Shown here one piece after another: positions 1 to 23,481 of a stretch of DNA of 64,000 nt (position 1 is its first letter; each line of letters opens with the position of its first letter). Origin of the DNA: Polydactylus sextarius (Eukaryota; Chordata; Actinopteri; Polynemidae); the NCBI GenBank assembly GCA_016801845.1, contig CM028928.1, positions 12,742,827 to 12,806,826 of the forward strand, written 5' to 3'. The notes under the pieces were generated by a model. That model ran no database searches and was not told where the DNA came from. It was given only the letters and a program-made list of their open reading frames with translations. The position numbers and the translations under genes were made by a program.

Positions 1-275
1 TCTGAAGGGAAGAAGGAAGGAGGGAGCCATTAGCCTTACACTGCTGTTGGGCTATTGGATTTCATGTTAGATAGAAAGACAGGCAGGAAGAGTGTGATCT
101 AAGTCCGTCTGCGCTCATTATTATGTTCACTATCTGCTCTCTGTGTCTCTGTCCCTGTGTCTCTTGGTTTTAATGTCACTGCATCAGACACCTCCAGTCC
201 ATAAGCAGATTGGGAGTCAGCAGGTGTGTGTGTGTGTGTGTGTGAGTGAGTGTGTGAATATGTGTGTGTGTGTGC

Positions 276-307
<32 letters not shown>

Positions 308-1530
308 ATAAGTGAATGTGTGACTGACATGTAGAGTGAGAACGAGAGTTTGTATGTGTGTGTGTGTGTGTCCTGTATGTGTGAGCGTTTTGGGGGATGG
401 GTGGCATCGCCATCACCAAGGAAACCAGGGCCATTAAAAAAGAAAAGTAATTTGTCTGGTTTCCGTGGCAACGGGCTACACAACAGCAAACCTCAGAGAT
501 GCTTTGTGCGACTGCAACAAGGACATCTAATATTGTTTGTGTATAACTGCACGACTAAAATCATAAAGTTGCACATCACAGAATAAAATGGTAAATTATG
601 CATTTTAACATTTTAATAGGCTGTTGCTGTGTCCTTGAACCTATGAATATCACATTAAGCAGAATGAAATACCTTAGAACTATTAGATGCCACTATTTAT
701 CATTAATATTTATAATACCTGTAGATATAACTGATGCTTTATGACACACTTTACATGGAATTAAAGACACTTTTCAGTGTTCATTAATGCTTCAATCATT
801 TCTTTAAATTTTACAGGAGAAAAATGCGTAGTTTAAAGCTCTAAGACTGGTTAAAGGAGATTTTAGTTAGCTCAGTTAGTTAGTGGTGTTGAGTGTACTA
901 CTGACTCCTAGATGAATTTTGGTGAGAGAAATGACTTCATTTAACCCTCATTCAATATTAATTGCTCATTTTCTTCATATATGCCAAATTAGAAGTTTGT
1001 CTGTGGGCACATTTCACCTCCTATCCAATGAAAGCCTCCAACTTGTGTTAATTCAGTATTAAGAACAAACAGGAAGTGTACAGACTTATATTGTTACTAT
1101 AACTGGAAACAAATTAAATTATATTGCAGGAAAACAACAAACCTTTTAAATAAAACATTATTATAATATAATATGTGTTTACTCAGCAGCGTCTGGCTAT
1201 TGCTCAAGTTATTGACAAATTGTTAAAAAAATCTGTTAATAAACACTTGAATCTGCTTATATTATGGTTTGTTTTTAAGCATATATTACAACTTCATATC
1301 AAAAAATGGATGATGGACCCTTCCTAACCCAGTCTGCATTAATGCTGACAAAAGTTGACACTGTGGACAAATATTAATGTCACCTTCTGCTATGCATTTA
1401 GTGTATTGCACATTTTTGTATTGTATTGTATTTTAGTGTATTCACAGAAATGTTCTTCTTTTTGTAATCTGTATCTCTGTGTCAAACACACTCACGCTTG
1501 CTCCATTCACTTGTTTTTGGAGCGACTGTT
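1..1530. other. Non-coding flank with TG microsatellite
   Basis: No gene recognised. An imperfect (TG)n tract runs from about 223 to 306, with a shorter one near 351-371. The rest is AT-rich unique-looking sequence. Open frames here are products of the dinucleotide repeat. Confidence 0.7.
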
Positions 1531-2158
1531 GTTTCTCTGCATTGTAGCAGCGCGGGGAGGCGGGGCACAAACAGGGGGCTCGGAGCAGGTCGTGAGGGCG
1601 GTGCAAAAGAGGAAAAAAGGGCAGAGAGAGAAAGAGAGAGAGGAGCGGTTCCCGGTTTGAAAGCCGGTAATTAGTGACGTGCAGTCCCAAAGAGCTAGAG
1701 CAGTCGCCGCTGAGAGTGCAGCCCCGGTGGCTCTGCAAAACAAAACCACGATGAGGGGGAGAGAGAACGGACGACCGAAAACCTGCTGCCGCAGAGGAAA
1801 CCCAGATTAGGCTGATTTGACATACAGCTCTGTACCGGCATCCCTCCCCTTCTCCTCCTCCTCCCTGCTCCCCTGTGCGTCACCCATCCTGAGACTCCCA
1901 GCTAGAACTAAACCTGTAAACGAACCCACCTCGATCACACGTCTGAAGCTTCGTGGCGGCTTTTGGTGATGCAGGGTGGAGCTGGACGCACGGACAACCG
2001 GCGGGATAACATGCTGGTCTGATAGATGAGATGATCTTCGTCATCACCGGCTCGGTCCCCCTCCGTTCCTCCTCTGTAGGTATGTACAGCCTCCAGTTTC
2101 TTGTTCGTGCACCTGCCGTGTTTCTTCTCTGCAACCTGTCCGAGTGCACGCGCGCGCA

Positions 2159-2200
<42 letters not shown>

Positions 2201-2644
2201 ACTACTGCGACCATATAAGTAGAAGCTAAACAAGTGTAATTATGAGCTCACTTTGACTCTGCGTTTTCTTTCTTCTGTTGCGCACAGAGCCATGCGGTTA
2301 AAAGCAGCGGGGTAGTGGCTATAAAATGTAAAGTAGGCTATCAATACGCTCTAACCGCTGTCTCTGAAACGCTGTCTCACTTAGAAGCTTTCTGTCCTTT
2401 GCGCAATTCCAGCGGATGAGAGAACCCCGGGGAAAGGGGCGCCCCTGTGACCGGAGGAGGGCTGGATTCTCCCCGGCTGGTGACCTCCTGCTCCGGGGAC
2501 ACATTCCATCACCCGGCGTCACCTCTCCTCCCCCGGACTGAGTGCGACGGAGCCCACCGATGCGTCCGGCAGCCCCTGATGCTCGGCAGTGCTCGAGGGC
2601 TTTCCGGTCGGTGGGAGAGGCTCGAGCCGCGGCCGCGCGCTAGG
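1531..2644 (+). promoter_or_regulatory. ptchd1: GC-rich promoter and 5' UTR region of ptchd1
   Basis: Base composition rises sharply from about 1540. CpG-rich stretches run into the first coding exon, as expected of a vertebrate CpG-island promoter. A CA/GA microsatellite lies at about 2148-2200. I cannot place the transcription start or decide whether a separate non-coding exon exists. The reading frame is open upstream of the chosen start to about 2447, but that stretch does not look like the Patched family. The start at 2645 gives the family-typical N-terminus MLRQVLHAGLRT. Confidence 0.45.
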
Positions 2645-13796
<11,152 letters not shown>

Positions 13797-14365
13797 GCAT
13801 GGGATGATGTTGTGTTTTTGCCCCCCCTTCCCTTTCCCTGGTTGCCATGGTGACTGCCAACTAAGAATTGGATCATTGTAGTCGCAGCAGCCGCTGTGGA
13901 TGCTGCTGACAAGAATGCTGATCCTCGTGAAGAGAAGAAAACAAGAGAAGGGTAGGAAGAATAATAGAGGCTGAAGGTCAAGAGAAAACAGATTCAAACA
14001 GTTAAAGGAGAATAGGATGCTGGTAAAGACAAGGAGGGAGAAAGACGTGTTTCCAGTGCAGTGTATCCATGGTTACCTGCTTGTTGCTAGTGCTGTGTGG
14101 CATGTGAATGAGTTTTTTTTTTCTCTAAATAGCCAATCAGGAGTTGAGGATCAGCTGAGGTCAGGCCTGGATGTGATTTTTATCACAGAGTGAAGTGCTG
14201 CACTTTTCACATCTCCAAAACTCGCTTTAGATCTGATCCCATTGTTTGGCTACTGCTATCTGTCCACCATATCAAGTTGCACAGCTATAATGACATGAGG
14301 CAATCATCTGTATAACTCGAATATTTCTACTTTAATGCTGGACAAATAAAGTCACGTGAAGGAAA
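13797..14365 (+). other. ptchd1: ptchd1 3' UTR with poly(A) signal
   Basis: A canonical AATAAA lies at 14345-14350, about 550 bp past the stop, followed by a T/G-rich stretch. No coding potential. This would be the shortest 3' UTR; alternative distal sites cannot be judged. Confidence 0.6.
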
Positions 14366-17239
14366 TTTGGTCCTTTGTGGTTTTAGCTGTTACCTGAACT
14401 GTTTGCTCATGCAAATGTGTCAGTGTGAGTTTTAATGTTATTTATCTGAAAATCTGAAAATGAAGGTATGTAGCATAACTTAAACTCTGTAAACCCACGA
14501 TATACTCAGTGGGAGGCTACAGAATATGATGGACATGATGACTGATCAGTCAGACCTGACAGTCAACAGATAAAATCAAAAGATTGTAATCCAATCGTCA
14601 CCTGTCTGGAAATATTTGATATTTGGGACAACAGTGAGCGATAAGAGGGCGATAAAGGAAATAATTCCACTGTTAATCCCTTTGTAGGGTATAAAGTCCA
14701 CCTACAGTAGTCCATCCAAGATCTTATTTAAATTTGTGCTAAAATACAGTACAAATATCACCGTACATGCATTGCAACATGATCTTCGCTGTTTTTTATT
14801 TGGTGCAAGAACACGCTACAAATGACATTCTCACAGTATTACTAAGGCCGTCTCCCACCACAACTTCAGTGTGGAGTTTATGCTCCTTCCAGACCATTGA
14901 AGACTCCAGTCACTATGTGCCTACAAATGCATAGAAATATTATTGTGTCCAGTTAATAGGCAGTTTTCAGAGAGACTAACTAAAGATCATCCAAACCCTC
15001 ATATCTGCCTGTAATAAAACACAATTTCATGATGCAACACAAACATAATAACAAGATGCATATTTGCAAATTGCTTTTTTTCCATATCTGGTTTTTGTTT
15101 TTTTTTTCTTCCTTCCTCATCTACGATTAATCGCTCTCAGCATGAACTGGCACATTTTCCCTCTGTGCATTGAGCCATTATAATATTTTGAGGATTGATT
15201 CACCAGGTAATGACAGCACCTAAAGTGCTGGCTCTCAGTTGGCCTTTCTGATCTGTAAATCAGGTCGAATGAAAGGATTGTTCTCTTTAAACCCCTCTGT
15301 GATCCTCACCCCTGAAGAGAAGGAACGTGTTGCCTTTTATTCCTGAAATCATCTCTGTGGTTGAAGGTCTGTGCGTGGGACTGCTTGCTATTGTTAATCC
15401 ACGCTCCTCTCTGACACTCGCCTGAATGAAAGTATTGTTCAGGCTCCATGCAGGCATCACAGCCATCTACCAGCCTCCCACTCACGAGCATTGCCAACTG
15501 TTTTTTTTTTTTTTTTAAGGGCACATGCATGACCTGTAAGCTGAAGCTGCTGCTAACTGTGGGCTGCGTCATTCTTTATTCTTATAGTACAATTACAGGC
15601 CTTAATGTGGTTCTTTCCAAATATAATCTACACACAGAAACACAGCTCTGCTTCACAATCTACAGAAACTGTGGGAAAACACGTACTTTCTAGAAAGTGG
15701 CTGCTTCTTAGAAAACAGTACATTTTCATTGCGCAACAAGGTGTCAAATTAGTAATCTGATAATGTTAAAACAATTCCATCATATCAAATAAAACAGTAT
15801 TTCCTTCCATAACTAATAGTCCATTGGTTCAAATATAAGCTCAAGTCTTCAGGCAACCACCAACACCTCCCACGTTCAGTTGAGCTGTCAATCCAAACAT
15901 AGTTCACTGCTGCGTCCACTGTTGTTGCTGTTAACAAAAAGTGAGGACTGATCATGAGACAACACGCCATTGTTCCTTCAAAGAAATAAGACACCCAGAC
16001 TGAAAAAGACACAAAACAACAACAAATAACATTTTTTAGTGTGTCTCTCTTTTTGTGCTGATTTTTTGTCTCTTTATAGTCACCTTGTCTCTTTCCATTG
16101 GATATGCGTCACTGTGTCTGATTTACATCACTTTGTGGTCATTGTACATCTTGTGGTCGTTTTGATGATTTGATTCTCTGTGGTCATTGAATGTGTCTTG
16201 GTTTTCTATTGTTTAACTCTCCATTGACTTTTGATGTGTGCTGAAGGTCAAATCTGGAATTAACACAAATGTCACAACTGCTGACTTATTTCAGGTGTAA
16301 AATAATCAGCTGTGATAGTTTAGCTAATAGTTTGGCTATTACTGAAAGATCATAGAGAGCAAATTCTATAGAGAGCAAATTAGAAAAAAATGAAACAGGT
16401 CAGAAACAATATAATAACAATATTGAGTACCAGGAAAACTTTCCCTTTGCTTTGTTCCCTTTGATCCCCTATTTGAGTTTTACAGCATTTTTTGAGTCAA
16501 ATTTAACACTGACGTATTTTTTTAATTAGAAGGACAAGCAGCTCTTCTCATGGGGGTAAAAAAACCTCAAGAGATTCACTTTAAAATATGGACAGGATTT
16601 GAATTACAGAAGGAGCAGTGAAAACTTGGACCAACTCTTGTTATGTTAAAAATCACTCCACCTCCCCCTAGAGAAATAAATCCAATCTAAATCCGACTTG
16701 AGACAAATATAACTTAGATGAGAGAGCCTTGTTTTGGACTGTACCGTTTCTGTCAAGATGTGATGAGTTCCCGCTTTGAATAATTAGTTGACTCTCATCT
16801 GTTATAGCACAAGAACAAGAGCGAAGGGGATGAGAGTGAAGAGATTTGACAGTGGGATTGTGGATACACACACACACACACACACTGACAGCTAAGGCGT
16901 CCAAAAGTGCTGTGTCACTGACGAAGAGTGGTAACGTGCTGCAGCTCCATTCCACTTCACTGATCTGATACTCGTTTGTCATCCCTCAGTAAAATGAACA
17001 AAGCCTGACACATGAGCCTCAGTGGAAAAAGAAAAAAAAAAAAAAACTCTAGTCTTTTATGCCCCCTTGTGGCAGTAAAATGCTCATAATCATACAGGTG
17101 CCTTCTCACACACAAAGACAGGCATGTAAAGACACCTGGTTTGAAAAGCCGTGTCACCCTGAGGCTGCTCTTGTCTTGTTTGGATTCATTTTACATTTGA
17201 CGTCAGCTACCATTCCTCAGGTTCACAGTCCAGCCGTCA

Positions 17240-17295
<56 letters not shown>

Positions 17296-17438
17296 GAGAG
17301 AGTAGCAAAGACACAAAGACAAGGCAGAAGATGTTTAGCCGGTTTGTCAACCTGAATACAACATTTCATACTTGGGCCAACTGTGTAATCTTTACCCCTT
17401 TTTCCAATTTGTGCCTCATTTCACATCATACTTACATT

Positions 17439-17491
<53 letters not shown>

Positions 17492-18688
17492 ACACACACC
17501 AGATAAAGGCTAATACTCTGTCCAGGAACTGTCTGGCCCTCACATCCTGTAATAGCAGCTGCTGCCCTCCAGTCATACTGAGATTGGGAAAAAAAGCAGA
17601 AAGATAAATAGATGAAGAGTTAGGACATTCAGATACTGTCAGCACTGTCCAACTCTGTTTATTATCACTGTCTGTCTGTCTGTCTCGTCCCTCCTCCCAT
17701 TTTTCTGTGGGGGTGTGTCATTATTTGGTCTGCTGTATACCGCAGGCAGAAAATCACATTTCAGAAATTCTGAGTCTCTGAATGCACCTGGACACGCTAC
17801 TGGAGGAATAAAGGGAGGAATAAAGCAGAGGAAACTGAGAAAGAAGAGGAGAAGAAGCAGTGTTAAGGACAAAGACAGAGAATAAAAAAAGCTGTGACAG
17901 AAAGAAAACACCACAGAGAGACATGTGCAATGTGTGACCAGAGTGAAGATGGCAAATTCCCGTCCTTAGGACTCATACATTTGTACATTTACACATAAAA
18001 ACAGAAACAAGCTCCGAAAATGCTGCTGAAAAGCATCAGGTAAGAAATTTAAAGACTTCTGTTAAATAACTCATCCAGTGTGGTGATGCTGATCTCAATA
18101 TTTTCTGTGGTACATGTGTTACATGAAAATCTGTGGGGATGCTGTAAAAAAAACTGGCCTGTACAAGAGGGATCAGGAAATTCAAGACTCATAGGCAATT
18201 TCTGAAAGACTGTGGGAACTTCAGGTTAGGAATGATAATAGCTATATAATGTCAGTGTAGCCTCAAGGTTTGACAGGTTGTGGTTCTTTTTCAGAACATG
18301 TAACAAACACATGCTTACAGATGAATTAAAATATTTGGTAGAAAAATTAGACATGTATTTATGTGTTCTCTAAGTGTAAAACGAGAGCAGGACAAAACAA
18401 AGTGACATGGGATGATACGAATCAACACCGTTCAAGAGCGTTAAATTAACAAAAGGTTATGGTTATATTTTTTTATTATCTAACTTGTCTGTGCTACATT
18501 CTCTATCCCACAAATCCTGTATTTCAACATTTTTTATCAGACACTCCCCGAATTATAATACAATAAAAAACAGTCACACGTACTGTGTTGTGATGATGAC
18601 TGTTTATTAATTTATGTGCCTACCTGACAGTGGGGTTTTTTAATATGACTAACAGTAACAATTAGTAGTAACAACTACCTAAATTAAT

Positions 18689-18719
<31 letters not shown>

Positions 18720-21700
18720 CAGCAGTCAGCAACATTCAGTAAAATGTAATGAATAAGATACAAGAAGCCAAGAAGACAAAAAAAAAAAGCTAAAAAAAAA
18801 ATAGTCATGAGTCTCGGAAAGTATAACGTGAAGTAAAAAGTAAAGTAATAACTCACTCGCAGTCACTGGATAACCATGAAACACTAACAGATATTCACAG
18901 ACATATACCAAACATTAGACTGTGAAACTACAAAGGTTTTCCTATTTCCTAAATTTTTCTAAATAATTATTTTTATATTTTCCTATTTTTTCCTAAGAAT
19001 TAATTAAAGAATTATTTAAAACATAACCAAACATGTAACACACACACATACATATACATACATTGTACAAGTTAACATAAGCTCTCTCATGTTTTGAAGG
19101 TGCATGTAAGAATTTGCATGTTCTTTTTATATGTCAGGATGTGAAACATACATTGTTGTTCCACAAAAGACTGTTTGGTTTAAACATTTGTAAATAAAAC
19201 CCATCACATTTGTAAGTGTAATGGGCAGAGGGGAAGGTGTGTTTTGATGAAGAGTTCAGGTACTCTTTGTAGGTCACAGCTACATCTCCAGGAAATCAGT
19301 ATTATGAACATGGAGCTTAGATTTCCAAAATCATATGTGTAAAGATAATATATTTATAGAAAAATTATTCAGTATCAGTATTTTAGCTGGTAAATAATCT
19401 GTCCTTGTCAATATATTCAGGATTAACAATGGTTGCAAAATACTTAAAGACACCTGACGTGATATAGAAGTCAACCTGTACAGAGCAGTTAGCATATTCT
19501 AGACCAGGGGTGGGCAATTAATTTCACAAAGGGCCGTGTGGCTGCAGGTTTACATTTCAACCAAGCAGCAGCACACCAGACTTAACTCATTTGATTAACT
19601 GATCTCAGTCTTCACACAGTTGATTGGTCAAACTGTGTGACTGGTTGGAACAAAAATTGCGGCCACATGGCCCTTTGTAAAATTAATTGCTCACCCCTGT
19701 TTTTGGTTTAAGTTTTGGTTGATTGGCTCACAACTTTATCTTTTGCTCCATTTTTGATTCAGTCTCAGTACTTATCATCATTTCTGACCTATGAGACAGA
19801 TAGTTTTCTCAGGGGAGGGAGGTGGTTCAAACCAGGACAAAGCTAAAAGAAGTTTAAATATTTATGACAAATGGCAAATGAATTCTCCAAATTAACAGCA
19901 ACTGTTTGTTAATACACTGTCATAACTTTATAATATATGTTGTCATAACTTTATGAAACAATATTTCAAGGTTGTTGTTTCAGCTTGTTCTGCTGTCCCT
20001 AAATGTAGAAAAAAATATAATAATGCCAATCACATGATTTCACACATCAAAGATCACAGATAACACTCCACACAGTAAAAAAAAATGCATGTTGTATCAC
20101 TGTTTTTCTGTTTTATACCATTATGTGACAAAGCATTTGCGTGATACTTGCATGTATCTGTCAGTGTAAACTGAGGTGTATCAGTGACATGAAGACACAA
20201 GCAACAATACTGTTATAAAGGTGCGAAAGCAGCAATGTGTAACCCCATCTGCTGTGTCCACCCATACCCTGAAGTCAATCCTTCATTGTAGACAAAGCCA
20301 CGGATAAAACATTGTTTTAGTTCACCAAGGGTGAAGGACAATTTCTGTGAAGTCCAACAACATTTAACAACAATCCACTGTGGTCTTCGTGTCCACTAAC
20401 ACAGACACGGAAAAAGGAAACAATTATGGTTGCATGTCAAGAGGAAAATGAAATGAAAAAATGAAAAATGAAATTTGAATGTTTGGAAAAGTCGTGACTG
20501 AGTACAGAGAATTTGCCAAATGCAAATGCACAAAACCCAAACTGCGGGGAGGGAGGGGGGGTCTTATTTAATGTGTATTTATATCATCTTGCGTCTCCAG
20601 GGAGATAAAATATGGCTTTGGAGGACAGTGGAGATGGACATATCGTTTCCCATTCCTCATCTGGCTTTTGTTACAGGGAGCTGCTCCACCCACAGGTGAT
20701 TACTCTAAAAGAGGGTATTGATTTTACTTTTCCACTCAAAGCATTTTTGTTCAGTTTGAAAGGGCAACAGCTGGTGACCAGCATTCTGCATTTGTGATAT
20801 GGTCATTTTATTTTCTATGAGCACAGTAAATCTTCAGATTATTGTGTTGGTTTTGTTTTGTTATAGCCCTCTCCAGTTTTAGTTAGTCTCTTTCTTATCC
20901 AAGTTTTTGACCTAGTGAATAAATCCCTATGCCATACTCCTGCATTGCTATTATTCTGGTTTTGGGCCCTGCTCGCTACCCTCCATGACCTTTTACTCAT
21001 TTAGTTGTTAAAAAGCAGATGACTGACTGTTTCAAGGGTTTTGTTTGTTTGGGCATAGCTGCTTTGAGCTTAATACTAATGCTAACATGCTAATGCTTAT
21101 AGTAGTGATGATCAGCCTTGTTGTTCTACTGCTTCTCATTGATTTACTGGACAATTCAGTGCTATTAGTTGATGAACATTAAAAAAAAAAAAAAAAAAGA
21201 AATAAAACAAACAAACAAACAAAAAAATACACTAACATTAGCAACACACCCTCAGAGCTAAAATACTGTTTACAGTGTTAACTTGCCTTTAAATGTTTAC
21301 GATTTTGCATATCAGTTTTCAGAAAAATCAGTCTTTAACAGAGAAATTGTGCTAATTAGCATCAAACACAAGTTACAGCTGAGGTTGATCAGATGTTTGG
21401 TCATGAACCAGCACACTGGACATATCATTAAGTTGTTTTTTGTTTCTAGTTTAATAGTAATACATCAAACAGATGTTGAGAAATGTTTAGACCAAAATGC
21501 TAGCTAGGCCAATTTTGTCAATATAACACCTTACTTAACTTGCTGTTAATTCATATTTGAATGTTAATGGGATGAATAATTAAACCATGAATCAAACTTC
21601 AAGTCTATAAGAAGAAATTGAAGCATTTAAATGATCAGATTTTGACAAGAAGTCAAAAAAAAAAAAAAAAAATCAAAAGGAGTCAAAAAAATAAATTGTT

Positions 21701-21941
21701 TAAGTGCCATTGAAGCTGTTGACTAATGCTGAATTAAAACTGAGGGTCAATTACTCTAACACTAATACCAGTCGATGGACTGAGGCTTCATTCCTTAATA
21801 AGCAAAAGCTCAAGAGTTTCTCAACTTTCACCTTCTGTGTTCTGTAAGAAAAGTTATATTTGGTCTTGAAATTAGAAAATGAATGCTGAGCAGTCATGCA
21901 GTAAAATTAAACCTTTGCAATGTTTCTTTAACCCATTCAAG
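14366..21941. other. Intergenic region between ptchd1 and adgrg4
   Basis: No gene supported. Contents: a stretch at about 15110-15500 of balanced composition that could be conserved non-coding DNA; GA and CA microsatellites at about 17240-17292 and 17442-17488; a TA tract at about 18686-18720; a hAT-type MITE at 19505-19699; and a poly(A)-(AAAC)n tract near 21181-21230. A run at 16020-16250 resembles fish repeats built from 'tctttgtggtcattt' units. The adgrg4 signal-peptide exon should lie somewhere in the 3' part, but I could not identify it. Confidence 0.7.
19505..19699. mobile_element. hAT-type MITE
   Basis: A 195-bp element with terminal inverted repeats. It begins CAGGGGTGGGCAATTA and continues TTTCACAAAGGGCC; it ends GGCCCTTTGTAAAATTAATT then GCTCACCCCTG. 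The CAGGGG ends and short length fit non-autonomous hAT elements of fish. The 8-bp flanks (TTCTAGAC and TTTTTGGT) are not an intact duplication, so the copy is old or the boundary has drifted. No coding capacity. Confidence 0.75.
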
Positions 21942-22267
21942 CTCTTGGCTATTTCCTGGGAGACACTAAAGCAGTATTAAAAGGTTGTGATGACCACTGG
22001 ACCCTACAGGACAGGGCCGCCATGCCACTGCTCTTTCAGATGACTGTGTGCGTGGACATCCGTGTGGTGGTCCCTGGAGCCTGGGTGGCCTTCTCTTATA
22101 GCTCAGTCCACATACCTAGGCCTGAGCTAGGTCTGGAGGGAGACGATGGTGCACTCTATGGGTGGCTGCTAAGGGTCAGACACAGATTTCCTCTCCGATT
22201 GTCCCTAAATCACTGGCATAGGCTGTGTCTCAGAAGGGATGTACGACGCAACTCCTTTAGTCTGGAG
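21942..22267 (+). CDS. adgrg4: adgrg4 pentraxin/LamG exon 1
   Basis: Reads LGYFLGDTKAVLKGCDDHWT then MTVCVDIRVVVPGAWVAFSY, ending HWHRLCLRRDVRRNSFSLE. This is the first half of a pentraxin-type jelly-roll, with the paired cysteines in TVCVDI and RLCLRR. The in-frame stop at 21929 and the acceptor-like caag at 21938-21941 suggest the exon begins near 21942. The upstream ATG at 22022 is internal to the domain and is unlikely to be the true start. Donor gtaaga, phase 0. Confidence 0.78.
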
Positions 22268-23448
22268 GTAAGAATGCCCAGTGAGGGAGAAAGTATTCAG
22301 ATCTATGCTTATTTACTTAAGTAGAAGTAATCATATCATAAAAGTACAACACTGCAAGTAAAAGTCCTACTACTAAATTTAAAAGTACAAATGTATTTTT
22401 CATAGATTAGAGAATTGTTGCCAATGTGAATGTTAGGGATAAAGCCTCTGAATTAAAAAAAAAAGGTTGGCTCGAAATTAGCTATATAAATGACACAAGG
22501 CATTTGTAAATGTTCCAGGTTGATGGTAGGATTGTGGCTGAGAGGACCGTTATCGCTCAAGCCATACCTCCCTCCGGCTCTTTGTGGCTGGGCTGTCATC
22601 CCAGAGAAGGACCCCAAGGAGTCAAGCTTGGAGAAGTGGAACTGTACCTGTTCCGCATGTGGGCGGACTTGGATGACCATGGCCTCTGCGAGGATGGCAC
22701 TGTGATTGGCTGGAACACTCAGTACTGGGGTGTGACAAGTCCCAATGCCAGACGAAGAGACCCTCACCTTCTATGTAGTGAGAGAGCCATGAAAAATCAT
22801 CAAAAACTTTTCTAACAAATCATTAACTGCATGCAGAGTAGACTTTTCATGATATAATTAATGGGTGCCAAACACTAATTGATTAAAATTAACTAATTAA
22901 TTGTGGCTATAACATAGTGCTGCATGTTGTTCTTAAATATGTTTTCCTTTAATTTAATCATTAGTTTAGTTTCAGTGTTGTCTTCAGCTCTAATACTTTT
23001 CTAAACCCCACAGAATAGTTGTGCATGTATGTAGAGCATAATGAATGTTGCATGTTGCATGTTTTTATGTCTTGTAGAACACAGACGGTTGAGACGTAGT
23101 GCTCGTAAGAGGAGACATGTTAGGCGTAATGCTTCAGGTGACTTACACTGATACACTGAAATGCATGTTGTGGGTATTCATCTGAATATACAATACATAT
23201 ACATCCATCAGCCATAAACATTAAAACAACTTCCTTCTTGTACTGCCCAAACAAATCTAACCTACTTTAGGGGTCAGGCTGCAAGTCCTCCAAGGATCTT
23301 GTCTGTTTCACCACATCCCACCAATTCACCGATTCTCAAACCAGCTTGTTAATGGGGTAGTTTAACCAGGTCACCACCTATCACTGGTTTATATTGTGGC
23401 TGATTGGTGTACAGATAGACAGATTGCGAGATAGATATATAGATAAGT

Positions 23449-23481
<33 letters not shown>

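Noticed and set aside
2447..2644. Upstream in-frame extension of ptchd1 exon 1 (66 codons)
   Set aside because: No resemblance to the family; the ATG at 2645 gives the conserved PTCHD1 N-terminus. Most likely 5' UTR.
20612..20797. 61-codon ORF as the missing adgrg4 signal-peptide exon
   Set aside because: No signal-peptide-like hydrophobic N-terminus and no donor in a suitable phase that I could justify.
22022..22324. Separate small gene starting at ATG 22022
   Set aside because: The reading frame is the inside of a pentraxin domain and is joined by correct splice sites to the following adgrg4 exons.
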